Source: an uncultured Dehalococcoidia bacterium (lineage in GTDB: Bacteria > Chloroflexota > Dehalococcoidia > Lucifugimonadales > UBA3495). Taken from it: a stretch of 64,000 bases of DNA. Within the stretch, counting starts at the first letter, position 1. Each line of letters begins with the position of its first letter. The stretch lies in NCBI GenBank assembly GCA_958295765.1, contig CATQHB010000001.1, positions 248,001 to 312,000 of the forward strand. Direction: 5' to 3'. The notes beneath the pieces were generated by a model. It was not told where the DNA came from and searched no databases. It saw only the letters and a program-made list of their open reading frames with translations. The translations under genes and the position numbers were made by a program. This document shows, piece after piece, positions 49,234-57,326 of the stretch.

Positions 49234-49929
49234 ATGACTTCAACTACTTCAGTTCAGAACGCTGCCGCCGGGGGCGCGGAAGACTTGGCCCTCCGGCGCC
49301 CGCTGTCGGTCAACATCCGGCCCATCCTGGAGTCGGTGGACGGGCTGCTTACCGATGCCGAGGTTGATGCCTGGTTTGAGGGTCTCGACCGGGTGAACGA
49401 GGGGCGGGGCTTTTGCCTGGAGTTGACCGCCGAGGGGGAGTTGGTAATCAGTCCGATGGTGAATATCGATGGCCTTTTTGCCGAAACGGAGTTAATCACC
49501 GATTTGAGAATCTGGTCCCGGGAGTACGGCGGTTATGCTTTCGGCGCCAATGCCAATATGCGGTTGCCCGATGGCTCGCGGATCCGGCCCGACGCCTTGT
49601 GGCTGTCCCCGGAGCAGACGGCGGCGATGCCGCCGGTGTCCGCCGGGGGCGCAATCACGGTTTGCCCGGCCTTTGTCGCCGAAATCGTGTCCGGCACCGA
49701 CACCCTGCCGCCCTTGCAGCGCAAAATGGAGCGGTACATCGCCAACGGCGCGCAACTGGGCTGGTTGATTGACCCCTACCGGCGGCAGGTTCACTGCTAC
49801 CGCCCGGATACGGAACCGGAGTTGCTGGAGGCCCCGGAGACGGTGAGCGGCGAGTCGGTATTGCCCGGTTTCGTGTTTGAGGTAGGCCGCCGGATTTTCG
49901 ACCTGCACCGGCCGGCGCCGCAGGGGTAG
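49234..49929 (+). CDS. Uma2-family (DUF820) putative restriction endonuclease-fold protein
   Basis: 231 residues. The family signature is present: RLPDGSRIRPDALWLSPEQ, the strand PAFVAEIVSGTDT, then KMERYIANGAQLGWLIDPYR and a late VLPGFVFEV. The Asp in RPDALWL and Glu in FVAEIVS occupy the PD-(D/E)xK positions. Uma2 proteins are abundant in Cyanobacteria and Chloroflexota; their biological role is unsettled. The gene is preceded by AGGAACG; no partner gene is adjacent, and the next gene on the same strand is a methyltransferase. Confidence 0.85.
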   Translation: MTSTTSVQNAAAGGAEDLALRRPLSVNIRPILESVDGLLTDAEVDAWFEGLDRVNEGRGFCLELTAEGELVISPMVNIDGLFAETELITDLRIWSREYGGYAFGANANMRLPDGSRIRPDALWLSPEQTAAMPPVSAGGAITVCPAFVAEIVSGTDTLPPLQRKMERYIANGAQLGWLIDPYRRQVHCYRPDTEPELLEAPETVSGESVLPGFVFEVGRRIFDLHRPAPQG

Positions 49930-50019
49930 GCGGCCTGACAGCAACGGCACCCCCCCCGTAGGAGACTCCCCACCATAGATACTAGAACGCTGAAAAGGCT
50001 GGTTCGCAATACCCTCCCT

Positions 50020-50808
50020 GTGCCGGTGTCTAACCGGCTCCGCCGGGTGGCCCATGCGCGGCGGCTTGGCCGGGCGCCGGCGGTGGCGGTGGACGTGACC
50101 CCGCTGCCTTGGGCGGCGGAGATTTCCTTCCCGGAACTGCTCCGGGGCGACGGTATTGCCGACGGTTGGGCCAATGCGAAAACATCAATAGCTGAAGTTT
50201 TCGGGGCAGCGGCGTTGAGCCATGCGATGGACGCTGAAAGCTGCCGGAGTCTCTACTACCTGATTCGCCGTTTTCAACCCCGCGCCCTGCTGGAAATCGG
50301 CACCAACTGCGGCGTATCCACCCTATACGCAGCTATGGCGATGCAGGAGTACCGGCAGGATGACACCCCGCCTCGGCTGGTCACCGTGGACTTGTTCGAC
50401 GTGAACAACCCGCTCTTGGCTGAGGCGCAGCATTACGGTATCGCCACGCCACCCCGGGAACTGCTGGAACGGCTGAACTGCGCCGGCCTGGTCGAGTTTG
50501 CCATTTCCCGCTCTACGGACTACCTGAACCGGCGGGACGGGGAGTTCGACTTCATTTTGATGGATCACGCCCCCGACGCGGACATTGCCTACCGGGACAT
50601 CGCGCTGGCAATCCAGGCCCTGCGTCCGGGGGGACATTTATTGTTGCACCCCTACTTTCCCGGCGGGAAACCCCTGCGGCGGGGAGAGCGGGTTTACCCC
50701 GGCTTTTACCTGGCCGTAGGACGGGCCGGCGCCGGCCTGGTTGCGATGCCCTGCCCCACCGCCGACGGGTTAAACCGCACCAGTTTGGCCCTGATGGTTA
50801 GGGAGTGA
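50020..50808 (+). CDS. Class I SAM-dependent methyltransferase (Methyltransf_24-like)
   Basis: 262 residues from GTG 50020. Motif I is ALLEIGTNCGVSTLY (about 92-106), followed by LVTVDLFDV, a DFILMDHAPDAD strand typical of Methyltransf_24 and related glycan or lipid-modifying enzymes, and ALRPGGHLLLHPY. The start is doubtful. The frame stays open to 49939, and the sequence from 49975 reads as plausible protein (DTRTLKRLVRNTLP) directly after AGGAG, but the codon in start position there is ATA. Either a rare ATA start or the internal GTG is used. The gene opens the plus-strand glycan cluster. Confidence 0.82.
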   Translation: MPVSNRLRRVAHARRLGRAPAVAVDVTPLPWAAEISFPELLRGDGIADGWANAKTSIAEVFGAAALSHAMDAESCRSLYYLIRRFQPRALLEIGTNCGVSTLYAAMAMQEYRQDDTPPRLVTVDLFDVNNPLLAEAQHYGIATPPRELLERLNCAGLVEFAISRSTDYLNRRDGEFDFILMDHAPDADIAYRDIALAIQALRPGGHLLLHPYFPGGKPLRRGERVYPGFYLAVGRAGAGLVAMPCPTADGLNRTSLALMVRE

Positions 50809-50875
50809 AAACGGTAAGTCGGGGGGTGAGGGTGGCGGGGAGTGGCGGTATAAACCGGTCATTCCGACTATACCA

Positions 50876-50971
50876 CCGTCGTTCCGGCGAAAGCCGGAAT
50901 CCAGAATCCTCGATAGCCAGCCCGTTCTTTTCCGGGGATTTCCTGGATTCCGGCTTTCGCCGGAACGACGG
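50876..50971 (+). repeat. Dispersed hairpin element, copy 3
   Basis: Perfect 29-bp arms at 50876-50904 and 50943-50971, with a 38-bp core matching copy 2 closely. It occupies most of the 298-nt gap between the methyltransferase gene and the radical-SAM gene, where it could act as a transcription barrier. Confidence 0.9.
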
Positions 50972-51106
50972 TGGCCCTGATTGCCTGGTTTGACATAATT
51001 AAGACGCTATTTCCCTTGGTAAAAGGATGTAAATACCCCGCCCGATTTGGTAATATGACCTTGACCAGTCCCATGCCAGTACCACGCCAGTCCCCGGTAG
51101 GAAGTT

Positions 51107-53674
51107 ATGGATGTGCAACGCGCTAAAACCCCGGCCCCCGGCGCCGGGCGGGTTATGCTGATTGAGCCGCCTTTCAAGCGGCTCTACCATGACCAGGCCT
51201 CGCTGGTAAAGTTCCCGCTGGCCTTGGGCTATCTGTCCGGGGCGGTGTTGAAGTGGACCGATTGGGAGGTGCAAGCCTACAACGCCGACTTCAACCCGCG
51301 CAAGAAGGCGATTTCCCTGGACAACGTAACCCGAATCAAGGAGGGGATGGAGCGTTACCTGCGGACGCTGGCCGACCCGGCGGCGCCCATCTGGGCCGAA
51401 ATCGGCGCGGCCATCCGGGAGTTCCGGCCGGACGTGGTGGGACTGAGCGCCAAGACCCAGAACTTCCCTTCGGCAATGCGGGTGGCGCGCATCGTCAAGG
51501 AACATAACCCCAACACGCTGGTGGTGCTGGGCGGCCCCCACGCCACCCTGTCCACCCAGGCGGCGCTGGACGATTGCCCCGACATTGACCTGGCGGCGCC
51601 GGGCGAGGGCGAGTTGACCCTGGTGGAACTGCTCCAGGCAAGGCAACGGGGCGTACCGCCGGACCAGGTGCCGGGGCTGGCCTACCGCCAGGGCGACCGC
51701 GTCCGGTTCACGCCGCCGCGCACCAATATGGCCGACCTGGACCAGTTGCCCTTTCCGGCGGAGGCCGCGCCCCAGGTGTTGCGGGACTACGCCAGCTACC
51801 CCGCCGAAGCCTTCGGTTTCGTCTTTTCCGCCCGGGGCTGCCCCTACAGTTGCACCTTCTGCGAATCCAAAGCCATCTGGACGCAAACCACCCGCTGGCG
51901 CTCTCCGGCTAACGTGGCGCGGGAACTCCGGCTGCTGATGGAACGGGGCGTTAAGTACGTCTATTTCGACGATGATACCTTTGGAATCCGGCAGGAATAT
52001 ATCCAGGAACTGTGCGGCTTGATTGAAACCGAGTGTCCCGGCCTCAAGTGGGGCTGTGAAATAACGGTGGGCGTGGTCAAGGCGCCGTCGGTGGAGTATA
52101 TGCGCCGGGCCGGCTGCGTGCGGGTCAATATCGGCGTCGAGTCGGGCAACAATCAAATACTGCGCAGCGTTAAGAAGGGGCATACCATTGAGAAGGCGTA
52201 TCCGGCGGTGGACTTGTGCCGGCAGGCCGGCATTGAAGTGGGAACCTTCTTTATGATTGGGTTCCCGGAGGAGACCGAGGAGACGCTGCGGGACACGCTG
52301 ACCGCCATCAAGAAAATCAACGCCGACAACATTATGCTCAGCATCTTTACCCCCTATCCCGGCTCCGAGTTGTTCCAGGTGTGCCAGGATTTGGGCGTGG
52401 TGGACGATAACTTTGACATCACGATGCACAACCACCAAAGCCCGGAAAACTGCTTTACCGCCTACATCCCGCCGGAGCGTTTCAAGGAACTGGTGCGGGA
52501 GACGGCGGACGTGGTGGGGCGCAAGAACTACCGGGGCCGCTGGCGCCGGGTAGGGCGGATGCTGCTCCACCGGGACTTTTATCGCACCCGGCGCATGGCG
52601 CGCCAGTTCCTCCTTACCCGCGCGGCCCGCTATTCCCCCCGCGTCCTCGGACGCCGCCAAACCCAAAAAGTCGGGGGGGGGGGGGGGGGGGGGCGGATTT
52701 TGACGGAAATTCGGCCCGCGCTCGGCAGGGACGGTAGCCTCCGAATGGACACTTTGCGTTTTATAACCCGCTCTTTACCCCAGCCGGCCAAGCAGGTCTA
52801 TCGGCGTCTTTTCGGCGACGAGCAGTGGTTCCTGGCGGTGAACGCCGGCCGGCCCCTGGCCGATTCCCTGCTGACCGGGGCGGCGCCGGCGGCCCGGCTG
52901 AAGGTGCATCACGCCCCGCATGGGCGTTTCTGGGCCGACCCGGTTCCCATAGTCGTGGACGGCCAGGTTTGGGTGTTCTTTGAGGATTACTCTTTTGCGG
53001 CAAAGAAAGCCGTCATATCCTGCGCCCCGGTGTCCGCCGCCGGCGATTTGGGTGAAGTCGCTACCGCCCTGGAATGTCCCTGGCATCTCTCCTACCCCTT
53101 TATTTTTGAGCAGCAGGGCCAGCTTTACCTGATTCCCGAAACCTGGGACGAGCATCGGGTTGACCTGTGGCGCTGCCGCCGGTTCCCCGACGACTGGAGC
53201 CGGGAAGGGACGCTGCTGGACGGCGTGAGCATGGGCGACCCGACGCTGCACTGCCAGGACGGGAAACTCTGGCTGTTCGGCACGGTGAGCGAGGCGCGGG
53301 CGCAGGCCAATGACGAACTGCATATTTATATGGCCGACGCCCTGGATGGAACGTGGCGGCCTCATCCGGCCAATCCGGTGGTGTCCGACCGCCGCCGGGC
53401 CCGGCCGGCCGGCCGGCTGTTTTCCAAGAACGGCGGCCTGATTCGCCCGGCCCAGGATTGCGGCGGACGCTACGGGGGCGCGGTAGTCCTCAACCGGGTG
53501 GCGGAACTGAACGAACATTCCTACGCCGAAACCCCCATTGGCCGCCTGGACAATTGCGGGCTGGCCGGCAACCGGGGCACCCACACGGTCAACTACGCCG
53601 GCGGCCTGGAGTTCCTGGACGGGCGCACCCGGGCGCGCCTGGCAAATGGTCATAGCCGGGAGAACGGCGGTTGA
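51107..53674 (+). CDS. B12-binding radical-SAM protein fused to a GINT1_N-type beta-propeller domain
   Basis: 855 residues as one frame. Residues 10-180 form a cobalamin-binding-like domain (MLIEPPF, LGYLSGAVLK, LVVLGGPHATLS, APGEGELTLVELL). Residues 230-450 are a radical-SAM core with C245-x3-C-x2-C252 (RGCPYSCTFCE) and YFDDDTFG. Residues 523-529 are seven Gly encoded by 21 consecutive G. From about M547 a separate domain starts (ATG 52745, same frame); HAPHGRFWADPVPIVVDG, WHLSYPFIFE, YLIPETW and FPDDWSREGTLLDG match the N-terminal domain of glucosamine inositolphosphorylceramide transferase 1, a five-bladed propeller found in glycan loci. The two halves would normally be separate genes, so translation as one protein depends on the length of the G tract. 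The next gene overlaps the stop. Substrates are unknown; surface glycan or lipid modification is likely. Confidence 0.8.
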   Translation: MDVQRAKTPAPGAGRVMLIEPPFKRLYHDQASLVKFPLALGYLSGAVLKWTDWEVQAYNADFNPRKKAISLDNVTRIKEGMERYLRTLADPAAPIWAEIGAAIREFRPDVVGLSAKTQNFPSAMRVARIVKEHNPNTLVVLGGPHATLSTQAALDDCPDIDLAAPGEGELTLVELLQARQRGVPPDQVPGLAYRQGDRVRFTPPRTNMADLDQLPFPAEAAPQVLRDYASYPAEAFGFVFSARGCPYSCTFCESKAIWTQTTRWRSPANVARELRLLMERGVKYVYFDDDTFGIRQEYIQELCGLIETECPGLKWGCEITVGVVKAPSVEYMRRAGCVRVNIGVESGNNQILRSVKKGHTIEKAYPAVDLCRQAGIEVGTFFMIGFPEETEETLRDTLTAIKKINADNIMLSIFTPYPGSELFQVCQDLGVVDDNFDITMHNHQSPENCFTAYIPPERFKELVRETADVVGRKNYRGRWRRVGRMLLHRDFYRTRRMARQFLLTRAARYSPRVLGRRQTQKVGGGGGGGRILTEIRPALGRDGSLRMDTLRFITRSLPQPAKQVYRRLFGDEQWFLAVNAGRPLADSLLTGAAPAARLKVHHAPHGRFWADPVPIVVDGQVWVFFEDYSFAAKKAVISCAPVSAAGDLGEVATALECPWHLSYPFIFEQQGQLYLIPETWDEHRVDLWRCRRFPDDWSREGTLLDGVSMGDPTLHCQDGKLWLFGTVSEARAQANDELHIYMADALDGTWRPHPANPVVSDRRRARPAGRLFSKNGGLIRPAQDCGGRYGGAVVLNRVAELNEHSYAETPIGRLDNCGLAGNRGTHTVNYAGGLEFLDGRTRARLANGHSRENGG
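52673..52693 (+). repeat. 21-bp poly-G tract inside the coding frame
   Basis: Twenty-one uninterrupted G, preceded by AAAAAGTC and followed by CGG. It encodes seven Gly in the present frame. A change of one or two bases would shift the frame and separate the radical-SAM half from the propeller half, which has its own in-frame ATG at 52745. A sequencing or assembly error in the count is also possible. Confidence 0.9.
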
Positions 53675-54789
53675 GTCGGGAAGGGTCGGCCCAGGAGCGG
53701 GCAGCGCCGGTAAAGCTGCTGCTCATCGGCCCACTGCCCGGCAAGCCGGCCTCCCTGGGCGAACCGATCGGCGGGGCCAGAGTAACCTTTGCCGAGGCGG
53801 TGCGGGAGTTGCCCCGGCGCGGCTTTGACCTGGACCTCATCAACACCGCCCGGCCCCGGCCCAACCTGCCCCGCTGGAAAATCCTGAGCTACGAACTGCT
53901 TACCTTTGCGCGGGTGGTCTGGAGCGTCCTGCGCCGGGCGCGCCGTTCCGACCTGGTATTCTTTCACCTGTCGGCCTACTCGGCGCTGACGGCGGCCACC
54001 ACCATCTGGGCCTTGTGCCGGCTGCTGCGCCGCCCCCTGGCCCTGCGGTTCTTTGGCGACAGCCTCTACTTTACCTACCACCGCTACGGGCCGGCCCGCC
54101 GCTGGCTGATGGACCGTACCTTTCTCCGCGCCCCCCTGGTCTATGAGGAACGGCAGACCCGCCGGGAGTTCAGCCGCCGGGACAACTTTCGCTGGCTGGC
54201 TAACACCCGGGACCTCAGCCCCCCGGAAACCGGGCCGGAACGGGATCCAGACCGGGGTAAGGTACGCAAACTGCTGTTTATGGGCCAGCTCAGGATGGAA
54301 AAGGGGTTAGCCGAGGCCCTGGACGCCGGCCGTTCCCTGCCTGAGGACTGCCAACTCCGGGTGTTCGGCCCTCGGATGCCCAACACCGACTTTTCCCTGT
54401 TTGAGGGCCACCCCCGGGCGACCTACGGCGGGGTGCTGGAGCCGGCGGAGGCGCCCCGCGTTCTGGCTGAACACGACCTGCTGCTGTTCCTCAGCTATCT
54501 GAGCAGCGAAGGCACGCCGGGGGTGATTATCGAAGCCTTCCAGTGCGGCGTGCCGGTGATTGCCACCGCGATTGGCGGCGTCCCGGAGCAGGTGGAACAC
54601 GAAAAGAGCGGGCTGCTGGTGGCGCCCCGCTCCGTCCCGGAGTTGCAGGCGGCCCTGGCCCGGCTGCTGGATGACCCGGCCCTGTACCGCCGGCTGTCCG
54701 CCGGGGCCAGGGAGCGGGGCGAGTTCTACCGGCCGGGGGGCCATTTTGACCGGCTGGCCGAGGAGTTGCGGGAATTGGCCGGCAAATAG
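53671..54789 (+). CDS. Glycosyltransferase family 4 (GT-B fold)
   Basis: 372 residues from TTG 53671, which overlaps the preceding stop codon (TTGA), with GGGAG upstream. The N-terminal Rossmann half has KLLLIGPLPG and a Gly-rich acceptor loop EPIGGARVTF. The C-terminal half carries LLFMGQLRMEKGLAEAL, then EGTPGVIIEAFQCGVPVIAT with the E-x7-E-type nucleotide-sugar site, and IGGVPEQVEHEKSGLLV, all typical of GT4/Glycos_transf_1. It transfers a sugar from an NDP-sugar to a lipid- or glycan-bound acceptor in the cytoplasm. Coupling to the radical-SAM/GINT1_N gene points to one surface-glycan pathway. Confidence 0.92.
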   Translation: MSREGSAQERAAPVKLLLIGPLPGKPASLGEPIGGARVTFAEAVRELPRRGFDLDLINTARPRPNLPRWKILSYELLTFARVVWSVLRRARRSDLVFFHLSAYSALTAATTIWALCRLLRRPLALRFFGDSLYFTYHRYGPARRWLMDRTFLRAPLVYEERQTRREFSRRDNFRWLANTRDLSPPETGPERDPDRGKVRKLLFMGQLRMEKGLAEALDAGRSLPEDCQLRVFGPRMPNTDFSLFEGHPRATYGGVLEPAEAPRVLAEHDLLLFLSYLSSEGTPGVIIEAFQCGVPVIATAIGGVPEQVEHEKSGLLVAPRSVPELQAALARLLDDPALYRRLSAGARERGEFYRPGGHFDRLAEELRELAGK

Positions 54790-55262
54790 GTATTCTCAAC
54801 ACGAGTTGATGTTCTGACCGGAATACTCCGGCGGCCGGTAGGGGCGGGTTTATAACCCGCCCGACCCGCAACGGCAGAATCATTCGGGTAACGGAATCAT
54901 CGTATCCGACCTATCCTTGCACCGGAGCTTGGGCGGGTTATAAACCCGCCCCTACCATCCAAAGGAACCGGTACGGGTAAGGAACACCAACACCGGTTGA
55001 GAATACCTATTTGCCGTTATTCTCAACCGGCGTGGGGGTTCCTTGCCCGGCCTTAGTGGACGGTAGGGGCGGGTTTATAACCCACCCAGGCTCCGGGGCA
55101 AGGATATTTCAGCTATGGCTACATTCGTTCCGCAAAATGACCTTGCCCTGGCGTGGCGGACGGGTTACAAACCCGCCCCTACCGGTGGCCGGCCGGCCGC
55201 CGGAGTTTTCCGGCCAGAACGCCAACTCGTGTTGAGAATACCAAGCAAGGAAGTAGGGCTAT
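54790..55262. repeat. Nested inverted repeats between convergent genes
   Basis: The outer arms are about 70 bp long. The plus strand from 54791 (TATTCTCAACACGAGTTG, then CCGGCGGCCGGTAGGGGCGG) reappears reverse-complemented ending at 55240. Inside are an inverted pair of TTCTCAACCGG words near 55000 and 55019, and four copies of GGGGCGGGTTTATAACCCGC-type palindromes. No gene is supportable. By position it can terminate transcription of both convergent operons. Confidence 0.8.
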
Positions 55263-56114
55263 CTAGGGCCGCCGGTAAATCGCATATACGGAAACCGCAA
55301 AGTAGTCCCGCAACCAAGGCACCCGCAACACCAGGTTGGAAAGCCGCCAGAGGGCCGACCAGCGTTTCAACTGGGGGTTCACTATCAACCGTTCCGTTTG
55401 CCACCCCATTTCTTTGACGTAGCGGAGAAACTCCGAATACTTCATTTTGTTCAGCCCTTCCCGCATATCCTCAAACGCCTCGGCCTCATCCGCTACCGGT
55501 TGCCAGCACTCGCGCCGGAGACGCATCAGCGCCGCCTCCGAAAACAGGATTCCCCCCCAGGGTATGCGGAATTTAAAGAACCGGTTCAGGTGGTCGCCGA
55601 TGGGGGAGTGAAACAGGGGGCCAAACCCGATAATTATCCGGCCCCCACCCCCGACTTTTGACTGGAGCAGGCCGTCAATACGGCGTAGGAAGTCGCGGGG
55701 GCGTTCCACGTGCTCCAGCATCTCATGAGAAAGCACGATGTCATACTGCTGCCCGCCCGGTAGGTCGTGAACATTCGCGCACTCGAAGGTAACGCGGTCC
55801 TGCAACTGCAATTGCCGGGCGCAGTCCTGGGCGATTTCGATGTAGTAGGAGTCTTTATCAATGCCAGTCAAGTGGCGGCATCCCTGCTGCGCCAGGGCCA
55901 GGCACATCTCGCCCATGCCGCACCCGACGTCCAGGTAGCGCAGCGCCGGCTCAATGGGGATGGCGTGGTCCAGGCGACTGTTCCATTTCTCAAAGCGCGC
56001 CATGGCGGACTCGATACCCAAGTCCCGCTCAACCTGACGCAACTCCTCCGCTTCCGGGTGCCGGCTATGCACGAAGGGCCGCAGCAGCCGGTAATCAATC
56101 GTTTTGCCAAACAT
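55263..56114 (-). CDS. Class I SAM-dependent methyltransferase
   Basis: 283 residues from ATG 56114, which has AGGAACC upstream. Motif I is LDVGCGMGEMCLAL (about 60-73), then LTGIDKDSYYIEIA, FECANVHDLPGG, and the DIVLSHEMLEHVERP strand of Methyltransf_11/23 enzymes. At the place where relatives have LKPGGRLII it reads SKVGGGGRIII, the additional Gly being encoded by GGGGGTGGGGG, a small G-tract insertion. The C-terminal 100 residues are helical and aromatic. It is the last gene of the minus-strand operon, 15 nt after the deacetylase gene. Methylation of a glycan or lipid intermediate is a reasonable guess. Confidence 0.85.
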   Translation of the reverse strand: MFGKTIDYRLLRPFVHSRHPEAEELRQVERDLGIESAMARFEKWNSRLDHAIPIEPALRYLDVGCGMGEMCLALAQQGCRHLTGIDKDSYYIEIAQDCARQLQLQDRVTFECANVHDLPGGQQYDIVLSHEMLEHVERPRDFLRRIDGLLQSKVGGGGRIIIGFGPLFHSPIGDHLNRFFKFRIPWGGILFSEAALMRLRRECWQPVADEAEAFEDMREGLNKMKYSEFLRYVKEMGWQTERLIVNPQLKRWSALWRLSNLVLRVPWLRDYFAVSVYAIYRRP

Positions 56115-56129
56115 CTGGTTCCTATCCGG

Positions 56130-57326
56130 CTAAGGGCGCGGGCGCAGCAAGTAGGGCCGCTCATTGGGCAACAGGGAAAGCATAGCCGCCTCGGTGTCAA
56201 AGACCAGTTCAGCCAGCGTTTCACCGTCCTGAGTAACGGTGAAGGGCCGGCCCACCCAATCGGCCGGCTGGTCAAACAGCACGGTCAGCGGATGGTTGAA
56301 TCTTACGTTGTCCAGGCCGTCGGACAGGGTAATCGCGATGCTTTCGGTGCCGGCGCCGCCCTTAACCGGTTCAACCAGCAGCGCTACGTTCTCTCTCTCC
56401 CGGACGTACCGGGTTATGTCGTTCATTGAGGCCGTCCAGAAGTCCCGCGCCGCAATGGATTGAACGTCTTTGCGGAATTCATCCCAGGCGTACCAGCCCC
56501 AATACCGCTGTCCGATGCTGTGGTAGGTGAGTATAACCCACGCCGTCCGCGCCAACGCCTCATCCAGAATTGGCGTCAACTCCGCATTGTTGTTGGTACA
56601 GTTCCCGCAGCCCTCAAACTCGATACTCTGCATCTCCATCGAAATCAGGCCGAACCAGTTGTCCGGCGCCCGCTGGTTCCAGGGGATGTTGTAGGCTTCG
56701 CTGGCGTCCCGGGACACCAGCCGGCCGCTCAAAAACCCGGCATCCGCCAACGCCTGCTGCGTCTCCGCTTCGTGGCCGGCGCTGCGCGGGTAGGCATAGG
56801 CCACCGGCGTCATCCCCCATTCAATCATCGTGTCATAGTTGGCCTGGAATGAGGCGAGGGCCTCCTCATAAGACAACACATCGTGGTCAACGTGATTGTG
56901 TCCATGCCCGAAGTAGCTGAACCCCTGGGGAACCAACTCCGACATCAGATAGGCAATCCGCTCATCCTCCGGCCCGCTGAATATGGGGTCGCCGTTAAAG
57001 GAGTTTCCGGTAGTTACCTCATAGCCCATTATCAGGCCCTGCTCCAGCACGTAGCCGTCAATGTCCGGTTCCCGGCCCCGGATGGGCCAGTCATCGTTGG
57101 TAATGGAGATGGCGGCGGTGTGATTGTCAAACCACTTGGCGACAGTGGCGTTCAAGGGCGCCGGCGTAGGCGTCGGCGCAAGAGTGGGAGTCCGGCCCTG
57201 GCAGCCCACCGCCAGAACTATAACGCCGAGCAGCAGGGCCGCCGCCGCCAATGTCCTTATTGCCGGCCAATGCCGCCGGGGGTATGGGTTGGCCCTGGTG
57301 GGCCGGTCTTGCTCACTCTGCCCCAT
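56130..57326 (-). CDS. Polysaccharide deacetylase-like (NodB-type) lipoprotein
   Basis: 398 residues. The lipoprotein signal has basic residues, a hydrophobic stretch and lipobox LAVGC (Cys about 42), followed by a PTPTP linker. The NodB-like part shows AISITNDDWP as the first motif (the usual TFDDG is altered), FGHGHNHVDHD with two metal-binding His as the second, and YAYPRSAGHEAE as the third; AWVILTYHSIG is near the end of the barrel. A C-terminal beta domain (about 300-398) follows. It is expected outside the cell membrane, acting on an extracellular acylated glycan, but the altered first motif leaves activity uncertain. The ATG lies inside the end of the upstream dehydrogenase gene (14-nt overlap). 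Confidence 0.78.
   Translation of the reverse strand: MGQSEQDRPTRANPYPRRHWPAIRTLAAAALLLGVIVLAVGCQGRTPTLAPTPTPAPLNATVAKWFDNHTAAISITNDDWPIRGREPDIDGYVLEQGLIMGYEVTTGNSFNGDPIFSGPEDERIAYLMSELVPQGFSYFGHGHNHVDHDVLSYEEALASFQANYDTMIEWGMTPVAYAYPRSAGHEAETQQALADAGFLSGRLVSRDASEAYNIPWNQRAPDNWFGLISMEMQSIEFEGCGNCTNNNAELTPILDEALARTAWVILTYHSIGQRYWGWYAWDEFRKDVQSIAARDFWTASMNDITRYVRERENVALLVEPVKGGAGTESIAITLSDGLDNVRFNHPLTVLFDQPADWVGRPFTVTQDGETLAELVFDTEAAMLSLLPNERPYLLRPRP

Noticed and set aside
50999-52666. Minus-strand frame of 555 residues opposite the radical-SAM gene
   Set aside because: The plus strand has clear radical-SAM motifs; the minus frame has shadow composition and no motif.
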